Shown: positions 36,766 through 44,860 of the stretch, piece after piece
Layout: each line of letters opens with the position of its first letter
Numbering within the stretch: position 1 is the first letter of the stretch
From: Robiginitomaculum_A sp036478535
GTDB lineage: Bacteria; Pseudomonadota; Alphaproteobacteria; Caulobacterales; Maricaulaceae
Direction of reading: 5' to 3'
Assembly (NCBI GenBank): GCA_965224735.1
Contig: OZ245059.1
Coordinates: 1,736,001 to 1,800,000 of the forward strand
DNA: 64,000 bases
The notes under the pieces: model-generated
Seen by the model: only the letters and a program-made list of their open reading frames with translations
The model's database searches: none
What the model was told of the DNA's origin: nothing
Made by a program: the position numbers and the translations under genes

Positions 36766-37797
36766 TCATTCCTTATATACATCAATTTTCGGGCCAATCT
36801 TCACAGAAAACCGCGCACCAAATTTTGCAGTCAACGGCATTTTCCAATCAATCACGCCGTTTTCTAACCACTCATACGCACGCTTTGGCAACTCTAACTT
36901 AAGCTTCGCCCCACCCTGCACTTGCGCTTCAATGTCAAGGCGGCGCAATCCTTGCAGCGCAATGGTCTCTGCCGTTTCCCGCCCAAATTTATCATTTAAA
37001 ACATGAGCCAAAATACTGCCCCTGCGCGTACGGGTAAACTCCACAGTGCCAAAACGTGAAAATGGCGCTATTTTCACATTGTCAGGGTCACCTATAAAAC
37101 TCTCATTGAGCGTTTTCCAAATCATCTCTCTATCTTTGTGCTTTCGCACATTCGGAAAATCAACCAGTACCAAACCGCCTATACCGCGCAAGCGCACCTG
37201 ATGCGCTATCTTTTGCGCAGCACGCATACCAATTTCGGTTTTACTCCCAGCCCCCCCCGTATCCACATCAATCATAGTGCCCGCGCGGGTGTGCTCTATA
37301 TAGAAAAATCCGCCGCCCATTAAAGAAACCTCTGTCTCCGTGGCCCGCTCTAAATCATCAACTGGTTTGTTGATAAATTTGATATCTTTATAGCGCCCAC
37401 GGATCATTTCCTTGAGGGTTTTACACTTTTCCTTAGTCGGTTTTTTCTCCCCGCTCAGTTCGACAAAACCAAGCAAAGGCCCCTTGCCGGCCTCGCTCTC
37501 ACGCAAGATTTGCACGCGCAACATTTGCCCTTCGGTTATACGCGGAGCTTTGTTATTTTGTGTGAAAGAAAACAACCCCTGCGGCCCTGCTCCAAGCTCA
37601 ACAAATGCCGCCATCAAAGTTTTATCTATACTGGTGACACGCCCCGAAAAAACATCACCCGCCCGCGGTTTACTTCGCTCACTCCAACGCCTGACATAGT
37701 ATTCAATAGGCCTGTTTTTATACAAGACAGCCGCCCGAGTTTCACCGATCGCTTCCTCAATATGGCAAAATTTAATAAGCATAGTTTTAGCACTCAT
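36766..37797 (-). CDS. Ribonuclease E/G family protein (short form)
   Basis: A 343-residue endoribonuclease-like protein, much shorter than E. coli RNase G (489) or RNase E. An S1-like segment lies early ('AGDVFSGRVTSIDKTLMAAF'), and 'GGLVLVDFPNVRKHKDRE' near residue 210 matches the metal-binding catalytic block. 'RFGTVEFTRTRRG' follows, close to the 'GLVEMTRKR' motif of the family. The zinc-link and the long C-terminal scaffold are absent. Short members next to yacG are common in alphaproteobacteria. The start overlaps the maf stop by 11 bases. Confidence 0.85.
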   Translation of the reverse strand: MSAKTMLIKFCHIEEAIGETRAAVLYKNRPIEYYVRRWSERSKPRAGDVFSGRVTSIDKTLMAAFVELGAGPQGLFSFTQNNKAPRITEGQMLRVQILRESEAGKGPLLGFVELSGEKKPTKEKCKTLKEMIRGRYKDIKFINKPVDDLERATETEVSLMGGGFFYIEHTRAGTMIDVDTGGAGSKTEIGMRAAQKIAHQVRLRGIGGLVLVDFPNVRKHKDREMIWKTLNESFIGDPDNVKIAPFSRFGTVEFTRTRRGSILAHVLNDKFGRETAETIALQGLRRLDIEAQVQGGAKLKLELPKRAYEWLENGVIDWKMPLTAKFGARFSVKIGPKIDVYKE

Positions 37798-38383
37798 ATC
37801 CAGCGCCTTTTAAAAGGTTTCGAGTTTCATAAACAGGAAGCCCAACAACATTGGAGTAAGAGCCAATTATTTGTGAAATATAAGCCCCTGCGACCCCCTG
37901 AATGCCGTACGCCCCCGCCTTTCCTCGCCATTCATTTGAAGCGATATATGTATCAAGTTCTGCCTTTGAAAGACGTTTCATTTTCAGGCGTGTTTCGACA
38001 ACACGACTTTGAAACGCACCCATTGGATCAACAACACAGATACCAGAGTAAACCCTATGCGAACGACCTGACATAAGCCCAAGAAATTTTCGTGCCTGTG
38101 CTTCATCTTCAGGCTTAGAAAAAATGCGCCTCCCCATAGCAACGATTGTATCGCCCGCTAGGATATAGTTACCCGTTTCATTTTTTATGGCCTGTTTAAT
38201 CGCTTGGGCTTTTTCTATTGCCATGCGTAAAGCAAATGGCCGAGGCAATTCGCCATCAACCAAACTTTCATCTATATCTGCAGGAATTATTTTATCAGGT
38301 GTTACGCCAAAACTAACCAGAAGCTCAAGCCGCCTTGGCGAACTACTGGCCAAAATAAGAGATGATTTTGAGGAGCTGCTCAT
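37787..38383 (-). CDS. maf: Maf-family nucleoside triphosphate pyrophosphatase
   Basis: A 198-residue house-cleaning enzyme that hydrolyses non-canonical or modified NTPs. 'LILASSSPRRLELLVSFGV' at the N-terminus, 'ILAGDTIVAMGRRIFSKPED' near residue 75, 'FLGLMSGRSHRVYSGI' and 'WRGKAGAYGIQGVAGAYI' are the family blocks, with the catalytic Asp in 'AGDTIV'. It lies 9 bases after infA in the same transcript. Confidence 0.92.
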   Translation of the reverse strand: MSSSSKSSLILASSSPRRLELLVSFGVTPDKIIPADIDESLVDGELPRPFALRMAIEKAQAIKQAIKNETGNYILAGDTIVAMGRRIFSKPEDEAQARKFLGLMSGRSHRVYSGICVVDPMGAFQSRVVETRLKMKRLSKAELDTYIASNEWRGKAGAYGIQGVAGAYISQIIGSYSNVVGLPVYETRNLLKGAGYEC

Positions 38384-38392
38384 ATGAGCAGA

Positions 38393-38614
38393 TTATTTGA
38401 AACGATATGTAATACGGCCTTTAGACAGATCGTATGGAGTCATTTCAACTGTGACTTTATCACCCGCCAAAACGCGGATGCGGTTTTTGCGCATACGCCC
38501 AGCCGTGTGCGCGATAATTTCGTGGTCATTACCGAGCAGTTTTACCCGAAATGTAGCATTGGGGAGAAGCTCTACAACTTCGCCTTCAAATTCTAATAAT
38601 TCTTCTTTTGCCAA
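38393..38614 (-). CDS. infA: Translation initiation factor IF-1
   Basis: A 73-residue single OB-fold (S1-like) protein that occupies the ribosomal A site during initiation. 'EGEVVELLPNATFRVKLLG', 'HTAGRMRKNRIRVLAGDKV' and 'MTPYDLSKGRITYR' are almost invariant in bacteria. The length is exact. AAGAAGAAGG lies upstream of the ATG. Confidence 0.97.
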   Translation of the reverse strand: MAKEELLEFEGEVVELLPNATFRVKLLGNDHEIIAHTAGRMRKNRIRVLAGDKVTVEMTPYDLSKGRITYRFK

Positions 38615-38725
38615 ACCGAATCCTTCTTCTTAGCTCTAAACAATTCTCATAAGAGATTAGCATTGCTACGGCAATAAACCATGCTCCGCGATATTTATAT
38701 AGGTATTATCATTTAAAATGTAAAA

Positions 38726-39154
38726 TTATCCGAATTTTATACGAATTTTCCCTTCTATATGGCTACGCACAGAACGGTAATTATCCATCATAGCGCGTAC
38801 GTCTTGCGCGCCCGCTGTCGGGTCTGGCGTTACCCAAATTTCCACAACAGTATCACTATCGTCAAAATAGCTTTTTACTGCTGCACCAACATCCTCGCTA
38901 AAAGCTATAGCAATATCAAAACTGCTATCCCCTATTTCATTCAAAGTTTTAGAAATATGTGCGCTCATATCTATGCCTTTTTCTCGCATAATAGCGACCA
39001 TCAATTCGTTCAATTCCCCTGTGCCAAGACCGCACGATTGAACATAGACATCGTCGCCAAATTTTGCCTTCATAATCCCTTCCGCAATAGGAGAGCGAAT
39101 TGAGTTTAGCGAGCATACAAATAGCACCGAGTTTGGCAGTTTATCATCGCTCAT
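38726..39154 (-). CDS. Low-molecular-weight phosphotyrosine phosphatase family protein
   Basis: A 142-residue protein. The phosphate loop 'VCSLNSIRSPIAEG' has Cys14 and Arg20 (C-x5-R), as in LMW-PTPs and their arsenate-reductase relatives. The general-acid region is present as 'VTPDPTAG' near residue 107. The genome position directly after UPF0262 and before infA is the standard one for alphaproteobacteria. The cellular substrate is unknown. Its ATG shares one base with the UPF0262 stop. Confidence 0.88.
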   Translation of the reverse strand: MSDDKLPNSVLFVCSLNSIRSPIAEGIMKAKFGDDVYVQSCGLGTGELNELMVAIMREKGIDMSAHISKTLNEIGDSSFDIAIAFSEDVGAAVKSYFDDSDTVVEIWVTPDPTAGAQDVRAMMDNYRSVRSHIEGKIRIKFG

Positions 39155-39645
39155 TATGGCCGCCTATACAGGGCACAAACCAAAGTGAATAACCTGCGCG
39201 ATGTGTTAAAATCAATTTCTACCGTATTACGGAAACTATCGGAGAGAAGTCGAGACCCTTCATTGTGCAATCCGCGGCGCCCCATATCAATGGCTTCAAT
39301 TTGCGCCGATGTCGATGTCCGAATAGCATCATGATAGGCTTCACAAATCATAAAATAGTCTTTGACAATGCGCTGAAAAGGTTTGAGTGATAGTGTATAT
39401 TCACCGCGCGGCGCTCCATTGGTGCGCTTCACATCCAAAACCAATCGGTTTTCCTTCAAAGACATAGTGACCATATAAGGGCCGCATTCTGAGCTAAGCG
39501 GGCAAAATTTGTTTTCTTCTAAAAGATCAAAGATCGCCACCCGCCGTTCATGCTCCATTTCAGGAGATGCTACAGGCAGACTCTGGGCATCAATATGTAG
39601 CTCGCTGATATAATGCTCATTGTCACTGTTGGCTCCCTCACTCAT
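39154..39645 (-). CDS. UPF0262 family protein
   Basis: A 163-residue soluble protein of unknown function that is restricted mainly to alphaproteobacteria. The blocks 'RRVAIFDLLEENKFCP', 'GPYMVTMSLKENRLVLDV', 'SLKPFQRIVKDYFMICEAYH' and 'IDMGRRGLHNEGSRLL' are the family's conserved ones. No signal peptide or membrane segment is seen. hisD, which usually precedes it in this cluster, is absent; the DUF2948 gene is only 6 bases upstream. Confidence 0.88.
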   Translation of the reverse strand: MSEGANSDNEHYISELHIDAQSLPVASPEMEHERRVAIFDLLEENKFCPLSSECGPYMVTMSLKENRLVLDVKRTNGAPRGEYTLSLKPFQRIVKDYFMICEAYHDAIRTSTSAQIEAIDMGRRGLHNEGSRLLSDSFRNTVEIDFNTSRRLFTLVCALYRRP

Positions 39646-39651
39646 TGGCAG

Positions 39652-40089
39652 TTATTCACTTTCTGGATGAAGCGGCAAGCTGGTTGTTGTTCTTGCCTCT
39701 TGGTAATCCATTAGACGCGCTTCAAGACAATCCGTCTGGGCTTTAAGTTCGCCTCCACCTGCAAAAATAAAGGTCAAAATGCCGCCAGGCGGTTTTTTAT
39801 TGGCATCAAAAGCAATGTCCAAAAGTACCATGAAAGCATCAGGGTCGTTACGGTCAATATCTTTGCCGCGCAAGCCAAGTATATTGTAAAATCGCAAACC
39901 CGCCTTGATACGCTTACCCGCCTCGCTGCTATTTTTCTCATGCATAAACCGGCTGAGCTTCAATGTTAGAACTTGGGCAGACTCGCCAAATAAAATACCG
40001 CTAACTTTAACAATTGCATCTTGTACCGAAGCCGCAATAACGCTCAAATCTTCTTTTGTTTCAGCAATAAGTTTCAACTTTGTGTTCAT
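39652..40089 (-). CDS. DUF2948 family protein
   Basis: A 145-residue soluble protein. 'KLIAETKEDLSVIAASVQDA' at the start, 'RIKAGLRFYNILGLRGKDID' in the middle and 'AGGGELKAQTDCLEARLMD' near the end are the DUF2948 landmarks. Its function is unknown, and it nearly always sits after murA in alphaproteobacteria, as here (2 bases). Confidence 0.88.
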   Translation of the reverse strand: MNTKLKLIAETKEDLSVIAASVQDAIVKVSGILFGESAQVLTLKLSRFMHEKNSSEAGKRIKAGLRFYNILGLRGKDIDRNDPDAFMVLLDIAFDANKKPPGGILTFIFAGGGELKAQTDCLEARLMDYQEARTTTSLPLHPESE

Positions 40090-40091
40090 GC

Positions 40092-41351
40092 CTATTCAGA
40101 TACCCGTTTTATACGCGCACCGCAATTACCGAATTTTACTTCTATGTGTTCAAACCCACGGTCAAGATGGTATACACGCCCAACCTGTGTTGTGCCCTCA
40201 GCCGCCAACCCCGCTGCAATCAAGCTTGCAGAAGCACGAAGGTCCGTTGCCATTACCTGTGCGCCCTTGAGTTTTGGTACGCCGCGAATAATTGCTTCGC
40301 GCCCGCGCACAGTAATGTTCGCGCCCATACGGGCAAGCTCAGGGCAGTGCATAAAGCGGTTTTCAAAAATATTTTCGCGGATAATTGAAACCCCATCAGC
40401 AAGACAAACCATGGCCATAAATTGAGCCTGTAAGTCCGTTGGAAACCCAGGATATGCTTGCGTTTCCACATCAACGGGGTAAATTGGCGTGCCGTGGCGC
40501 TCGACCAAGACTGAATTTTCATCCATAGTCACTTTGGCACCCGCTTGGGCAATAAGCGGCCAAAGCGAGCCTAAATGGTCGGAGCGCACATTGACAAGGC
40601 GCACCGCACCGCCAATGGTTGCGGCAGCCAGCGCATATGTACCCGCCTCAATGCGGTCAGGAACAACGGCGTATTTTGTCCCACCAAGTTTATTCACTCC
40701 TTCAATAGTAATCTCTGATCGCCCTGCCCCGTTAATTTTAGCGCCCATAGCATTGAGGCAATCAGCGAGGTCGACAATTTCAGGCTCCCGCGCTGCATTG
40801 TTTAAAACCGTTTCGCCTTTGGCTAAAACCGCAGCCAACATAGCGTGCTCTGTCGCGCCAACACTGATAAATGGGAATGTGATTTCTGCACCTTTAAGCC
40901 CACCTTTTGCCGATGCAATTACATACCCTTCGCTTAGCTCAATTTTCGCGCCCAAGGATTTAAGCGCGTTAAGATGTAAATCCACAGGGCGCGCCCCGAT
41001 GGCGCAACCCCCTGGTAAAGACACTTTTGCTTTATGCTTGCGCGCTAAAACAGGGCCAAGTACATTAAAACTCGCGCGCATTTTACGCACCAAATCATAT
41101 GGCGCTGTGGTGGAAGTGAGAGTTTTCGCGTGCATGGTAAGTCGCCCAACACCATTCGTAACCTCCACACCAAAATTTTGCAAAAGCTGTCCCAAAAATC
41201 GCGTGTCCCGAAGATTAGGCATATTGGTCAGCTCGACAACTTCATCCGTAAGTAAGCATGTCACCATCAATTTAAGGGCCGAATTTTTTGCCCCGCTAAT
41301 TGAAATTTTCCCTGATAACGGCGTACCACCTTCTATTACTATTTTATCCAT
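40092..41351 (-). CDS. murA: UDP-N-acetylglucosamine 1-carboxyvinyltransferase
   Basis: A 419-residue enzyme for the first committed step of peptidoglycan synthesis, transferring enolpyruvate from PEP to UDP-GlcNAc. The catalytic cysteine is Cys116 in 'LPGGCAIGARPVDLHL', the form sensitive to fosfomycin. 'ISGAKNSALKLM' near residue 18 and 'PGFPTDLQAQFMAMV' near residue 300 are conserved. It heads the cluster that runs through DUF2948, UPF0262, LMW-PTP, infA, maf, rng and yacG. A GGAGAT ribosome site precedes the ATG. Confidence 0.96.
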   Translation of the reverse strand: MDKIVIEGGTPLSGKISISGAKNSALKLMVTCLLTDEVVELTNMPNLRDTRFLGQLLQNFGVEVTNGVGRLTMHAKTLTSTTAPYDLVRKMRASFNVLGPVLARKHKAKVSLPGGCAIGARPVDLHLNALKSLGAKIELSEGYVIASAKGGLKGAEITFPFISVGATEHAMLAAVLAKGETVLNNAAREPEIVDLADCLNAMGAKINGAGRSEITIEGVNKLGGTKYAVVPDRIEAGTYALAAATIGGAVRLVNVRSDHLGSLWPLIAQAGAKVTMDENSVLVERHGTPIYPVDVETQAYPGFPTDLQAQFMAMVCLADGVSIIRENIFENRFMHCPELARMGANITVRGREAIIRGVPKLKGAQVMATDLRASASLIAAGLAAEGTTQVGRVYHLDRGFEHIEVKFGNCGARIKRVSE

Positions 41352-41501
41352 AGGATATCTATCTCCAGTATTTCCAAGATTTAATTCGAGTGGGTATCAA
41401 TACCTGCAAAAAACTTTAGACAATATTGTGACACAAAGCGATAAAATTTATTTTTCTCCGCTTCAATGTTTGGTTTACAGTGCAAGAAAAACGAAAATAG
41501 T

Positions 41502-41728
41502 GGACTTGTCCTTGTTTAGTTCCAGGTTGACTACTCATTTAGGCTGCCTTGCTTTCAAAGGCAAACCGTTTCATTTTTGCCTCGCGAAGAACTGGGTGGT
41601 ATTTTTCACTCTAAAGGGCACTTCGTAGCACATCCCTCTTCTCCTTGAGAAGTCAATTTTCCTGGATGGCTGTTACCGAGTGTCCCTTGTGGGTATACTC
41701 AACAACCCGGAACTAAGCAGGGACAAGT
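41502..41728 (-). mobile_element. IS3-family deletion derivative (non-coding relic)
   Basis: Both ends match the terminal repeats of the IS3 copy at 60710-61978: GGACTTGTC..GTTTAGTTCC at the left, and CCCGGAACTAA...GGACAAGT at the right. Between them are only the last ~50 bp next to one end, a fragment around the orfA/orfB junction and the first ~45 bp of the other end, so about 1 kb has been lost. It encodes nothing. Elements of this shape can be mobilised in trans by a full copy. Confidence 0.75.
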
Positions 41729-41735
41729 ATTACAC

Positions 41736-41876
41736 GGCAACGCCGCAACGACGCGCGTTATCAAAAAAGCAATACAGCGATCGAAGCTTCGACCGTAAAG
41801 TTAACCAAACTCTATGGCATTAACCCCAAGACGGTGATTAAATGCAAAAGCCGTGACAGCGCAAAAAGTGGGGCTT
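41736..41876 (+). pseudogene. Transposase N-terminal HTH fragment (IS481-like type)
   Basis: One frame reads 'GNAATTRVIKKAIQ'. After a shift another reads 'EASTVKLTKLYGINPKTVIK' and 'CKSRDSAKSGA'. This 'LAKxYGINPKTVxKWKxR' wording is the start of IS481-type transposases. It is frameshifted and cut off after about 45 codons, where it runs into the integrase relic. Confidence 0.55.
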
Positions 41877-42068
41877 GTGAAATGCAGTGCTCACGGTTTA
41901 CGCAAGGCCGCTGAACGTAGGTTAGCCAATCAGGAAGCACGCCACCAGATAATGAGTATTCTAGGCCATAAATCACTTGCAGAGGCCGAAAAATACACCC
42001 GCGCAGCGAATCAAAAGATTATGGCAGGAAAGGCAATCGACCTCTTGAGCACAAACAAAATTGGCTAA
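41853..42068 (+). pseudogene. Tyrosine recombinase (phage-type integrase), C-terminal relic
   Basis: Only about 70 residues remain, but they hold three catalytic marks of the family: 'HGLRKAAERRLA' (His-x-x-Arg), 'IMSILGHKSLAEAEKY' (Gly-His) and the nucleophile Tyr of 'EKYTRAA'. The N-terminal arm-binding and core domains and the first catalytic Arg are missing. The stop lies 63 bp from the 3' end of tRNA-Glu, the classical location of an integrated element's integrase, so this is probably the scar of a lost island. Confidence 0.85.
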
Positions 42069-42131
42069 CTTTATATCAAATTAGCCAATTACACGTGAAA
42101 ACTATTGAAAAATAAGAAAAAATGTCACCGT

Positions 42132-42206
42132 TGGTAGTCCCTAGGGGAATCGAACCCCTCTTTCCAGGTTGAAAACCTGGCGTCCTAACCGATAGACGAA
42201 GGGACC
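42132..42206 (-). tRNA. tRNA-Glu (anticodon UUC)
   Basis: The minus strand gives GGTCCCTTCGTCTA..., a D-arm, an anticodon stem CCAGG/CCTGG with the loop TTTTCAA (anticodon TTC), a T-arm GAGGGGTTCGATTCCCCT and the acceptor strand AGGGACT-A-CCA. All arms pair, and CCA is encoded. It lies between the integrase relic and recJ. Confidence 0.96.
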
Positions 42207-42291
42207 ACACTTTGCGGAAATGACCATATATAGTTTGGTACCTATGCGCGCAAGACTAAAGACACTAATATTTTACAAATTTTGTATATTT

Positions 42292-44043
42292 TTAATCAGC
42301 AATAGCAATATCAGTGACGGTCAAATCAATCTTAGTCCGCCCTTGCCATGTATTTTCTTTAAGTCTCCCTGCAATATGAACTCGCGGTGGGTTGGGCATT
42401 AGTAAAACATCTGCAAGCCTGCTTTCCTCTGCTCTAAATACGATTCCGTTAATGCGTCCGCCGCTATTGTCTTCAAATCCACACCGTACATGTCCACCAT
42501 TTAAGCGCTTAGCGAATGTAACTCTCATATCAGGGAAAGCAAAAACAGGTTCTGGATTCTTCGTTCCATAAGGCGCGCACTTATTTATCTGAGCAATGAG
42601 CTCGCTATTGGCTGCACTAGCACTTAATAATGCATCAATTTTCATCCCAGATGATTTACGCGCTTCCCTTATTTCTTCGCTCATAACGGTTTCAATAAAT
42701 TCGCGAAATTCTTCAATCTTACTAGAATCAATCGTAAGACCTGCGGCCATTTCATGCCCACCGCCTGCGATCAGAAAGCCCTCTTGTTTTGCTTTGTAAA
42801 TAGCCGCGCCTAGATTAACGCCCGCGATAGAACGTCCAGACCCCTTACCCAGCCCTTCATCATCTATGCCAATGACAATAGCAGGCTTGCCAAATCTATC
42901 CTTTAAACGACCTGCGACAATCCCTATAATACCAGCATGCCAACCTGTCATAGAAACGATAATGACTTGGTGATCGTCTGGCAAATTTTGCGCCAATTCC
43001 AAACTTTCGATTAAAATGCGGTCCTGTAATTCTTTTCTCTGGGTGTTAATAACATCAAGTTCATGGGCGTATTTTTCAATTAATTCTTCATTATCAGACG
43101 ACAACAGTTTTGCCCCCATATCTGCCTGCCCTATACGTCCACCTGCGTTGATCCGTGGCCCCAGAATAAAACCGCCATGATATGTTGTATACGGCCCAGA
43201 GGTTCCTGCTACACGGGCAAGCGCAGCCAAGCCAGGATTGGGTTTGGCAAAAAGGACTTTTAAACCTTGCGCTACATAAGCTCTGTTTAGCCCAATAAGC
43301 GGCACCACATCGCAAATTGTCCCTAAAGCAGTTAAATCGAGAAATGATAACAAATCTGGAACTTCAAGGACACGCCGCCGCGCTTCTCGGTTAAGGGCCG
43401 CAAGCAACAAGAATGTAACGCCAGCCGCTGCTAAATGCCCAAGCCCAGAACTATCATCTGCACGGTTTGGATTTACAAGCGCTTCACACGGCGGCATTGC
43501 CCCTTCCATCAAATGGTGATCAATAACAATTATTGGCAAATCAATATCTTTAGCCACAATCAGAGCCTCAGTAGCAGCAGCCCCGCAATCAACAGTAATA
43601 ACAAGCTCAGCATCGCGTTTTTTCAAACTTTTGAAAGCATCTATGGAAGGACCATACCCTTCTTTAACTCGGTCAGGCACATAGAGACCAAAATCAACAC
43701 CCATTGCCCTGCCCCAGCGAATAAGCTGGGCTGCGGACGTACCCCCGTCAACATCATAATCAGCGAATATATATATGTTCTCTCGCTTTTGCACCGCGTT
43801 TAAAATACAAACCGCAGCTTTATCCATATCTTTTAGTGTAGACGGGTCGGGCATTTGTGTGCGCAGTGAAGGCGTCAAAAACGTATCAGCCGCATCAGGG
43901 CTAATCCCGCGTCCCGCAAGCAAACGCGCTACAGTTTGCGAATGCCCTGTAGCGATTAGTGCTTCGATTTTTGTATCGTCATCACAACGGAAATTCCATT
44001 GACGACCGCGTACGGACTTTTCTATTCCAAATAGGGTTTCTAT
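42292..44043 (-). CDS. recJ: Single-stranded-DNA-specific exonuclease RecJ
   Basis: About 583 residues of the DHH family, a 5'-3' ssDNA exonuclease in recombination and mismatch repair. 'YIFADYDVDGGTSAAQLI' near residue 90 and 'PIIVIDHHLMEGAMPP' (DHH) near residue 170 bind the metals. 'GFILGPRINAGGRIGQADMG' and 'IAGGGHEMAAGLTI' (DHHA1) follow. The first ordinary start in frame is a TTG at 43923, but homology continues upstream through 'LFGIEKSVRGRQWNFRC', the usual RecJ N-terminus. In this extension there is no ATG, GTG or TTG before a TGA. An ATA at 44041-44043, overlapping the TAG of the upstream gene, is the only position that fits, or else a base has been lost near here. Confidence 0.87.
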   Translation of the reverse strand: METLFGIEKSVRGRQWNFRCDDDTKIEALIATGHSQTVARLLAGRGISPDAADTFLTPSLRTQMPDPSTLKDMDKAAVCILNAVQKRENIYIFADYDVDGGTSAAQLIRWGRAMGVDFGLYVPDRVKEGYGPSIDAFKSLKKRDAELVITVDCGAAATEALIVAKDIDLPIIVIDHHLMEGAMPPCEALVNPNRADDSSGLGHLAAAGVTFLLLAALNREARRRVLEVPDLLSFLDLTALGTICDVVPLIGLNRAYVAQGLKVLFAKPNPGLAALARVAGTSGPYTTYHGGFILGPRINAGGRIGQADMGAKLLSSDNEELIEKYAHELDVINTQRKELQDRILIESLELAQNLPDDHQVIIVSMTGWHAGIIGIVAGRLKDRFGKPAIVIGIDDEGLGKGSGRSIAGVNLGAAIYKAKQEGFLIAGGGHEMAAGLTIDSSKIEEFREFIETVMSEEIREARKSSGMKIDALLSASAANSELIAQINKCAPYGTKNPEPVFAFPDMRVTFAKRLNGGHVRCGFEDNSGGRINGIVFRAEESRLADVLLMPNPPRVHIAGRLKENTWQGRTKIDLTVTDIAIAD

Positions 44044-44384
44044 TGTGGATCATCCAATTTATATGCCTCAGCTTTTTGCGCGAATTCTTGCATTTTGGAT
44101 AAAGTTTTATGCAGCGTTTCAGACGTAACTTTCTCAGGAGAAACAAATTCTTCCCGCTTCTGGATAACCCGCTTTGCTGCGCTGTCCCAAGCTTTATCTT
44201 CACGTAAATCGGTTGGCTTTTGTTGTGCTTCTGATACTTTTGGATAACTATCAATATTTTCTGCATCCTTGCGGAACTCAGGAATTTTTATAAAATCAAG
44301 ATTCGGTAATTTCATCATTGTACACCCACCGAACATACTAGCAGGCAACACTAGACTACAAATCAATCTAAATTTCAGACTCAT
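44040..44384 (-). CDS. Small predicted lipoprotein
   Basis: A 114-residue protein with a lipoprotein signal 'LVLPASMFGGCTMM' (Cys21) followed by a mostly helical, charged domain. It resembles small outer-membrane lipoproteins of the BamE/BamD-neighbour type only in architecture; I do not recognise the family. Its stop codon overlaps the apparent start region of recJ, so recJ translation probably depends on it. Confidence 0.6.
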   Translation of the reverse strand: MSLKFRLICSLVLPASMFGGCTMMKLPNLDFIKIPEFRKDAENIDSYPKVSEAQQKPTDLREDKAWDSAAKRVIQKREEFVSPEKVTSETLHKTLSKMQEFAQKAEAYKLDDPQ

Positions 44385-44516
44385 AATGCGACCTATTTAA
44401 CTCTACGCTTAGTATTAGACAAAATACCCATTAGGTCACGGCTTTTTTTCATTAAACTTATGCAAACTCAAAACCAAAACCTAAATTTTACTATGGTTAT
44501 GTTTTTATTATGGGCT

Positions 44517-44705
44517 CTATTTCTGGAAAAATAAATCGTGATTAAGCGAGCAATCTTCCTTCTCAAACACATACATATCATCTTCAGGATAATACTTTGC
44601 CTTAGCGGGGTTATCGCCTGCAAACGCTTTAACCGCTTCCATATTCTCCCACACTGTCACTAACAAAAAGCGCGCGATGTCACTTTCATCCCTACCTACG
44701 CGCAA
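44517..44705 (-). pseudogene. Antibiotic-biosynthesis-monooxygenase-like fragment
   Basis: Some 62 codons read 'IARFLLVTVWENMEAVKAFA' and 'NPAKAKYYPEDDMYVFEKE', the C-terminal two-thirds of a small dimeric ABM/Dabb-type ferredoxin-like domain. The first 35 or so residues are missing; only a TTG start is available, and upstream frames are interrupted. The piece is probably a decaying gene. The stretch 44706-44860 has no other convincing content. Confidence 0.6.
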
Positions 44706-44860
44706 TTTGATGCGCGCGCATGCGGTTGATATTTTGCTCCCCCTAAATATCCGAAATAGACTGCACCATTTTCCATGACTTTGCGCAACTTATTTACTTA
44801 CTCCGCGAGCCTTTTACCCCCTGCTTCCGTATTTTCAAGGAAATTCATCATATTTCACCA

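Noticed and set aside
40489..41628. Long ORF of 379 codons on the plus strand
   Set aside because: It is antisense to murA, whose product is unmistakable. The composition is Ser/Pro/Arg-rich as expected for a shadow frame.
41853..42068. Integrase ORF as a working gene
   Set aside because: At about 71 codons it has only the C-terminal catalytic portion; the N-terminal domains and the first catalytic arginine are absent.
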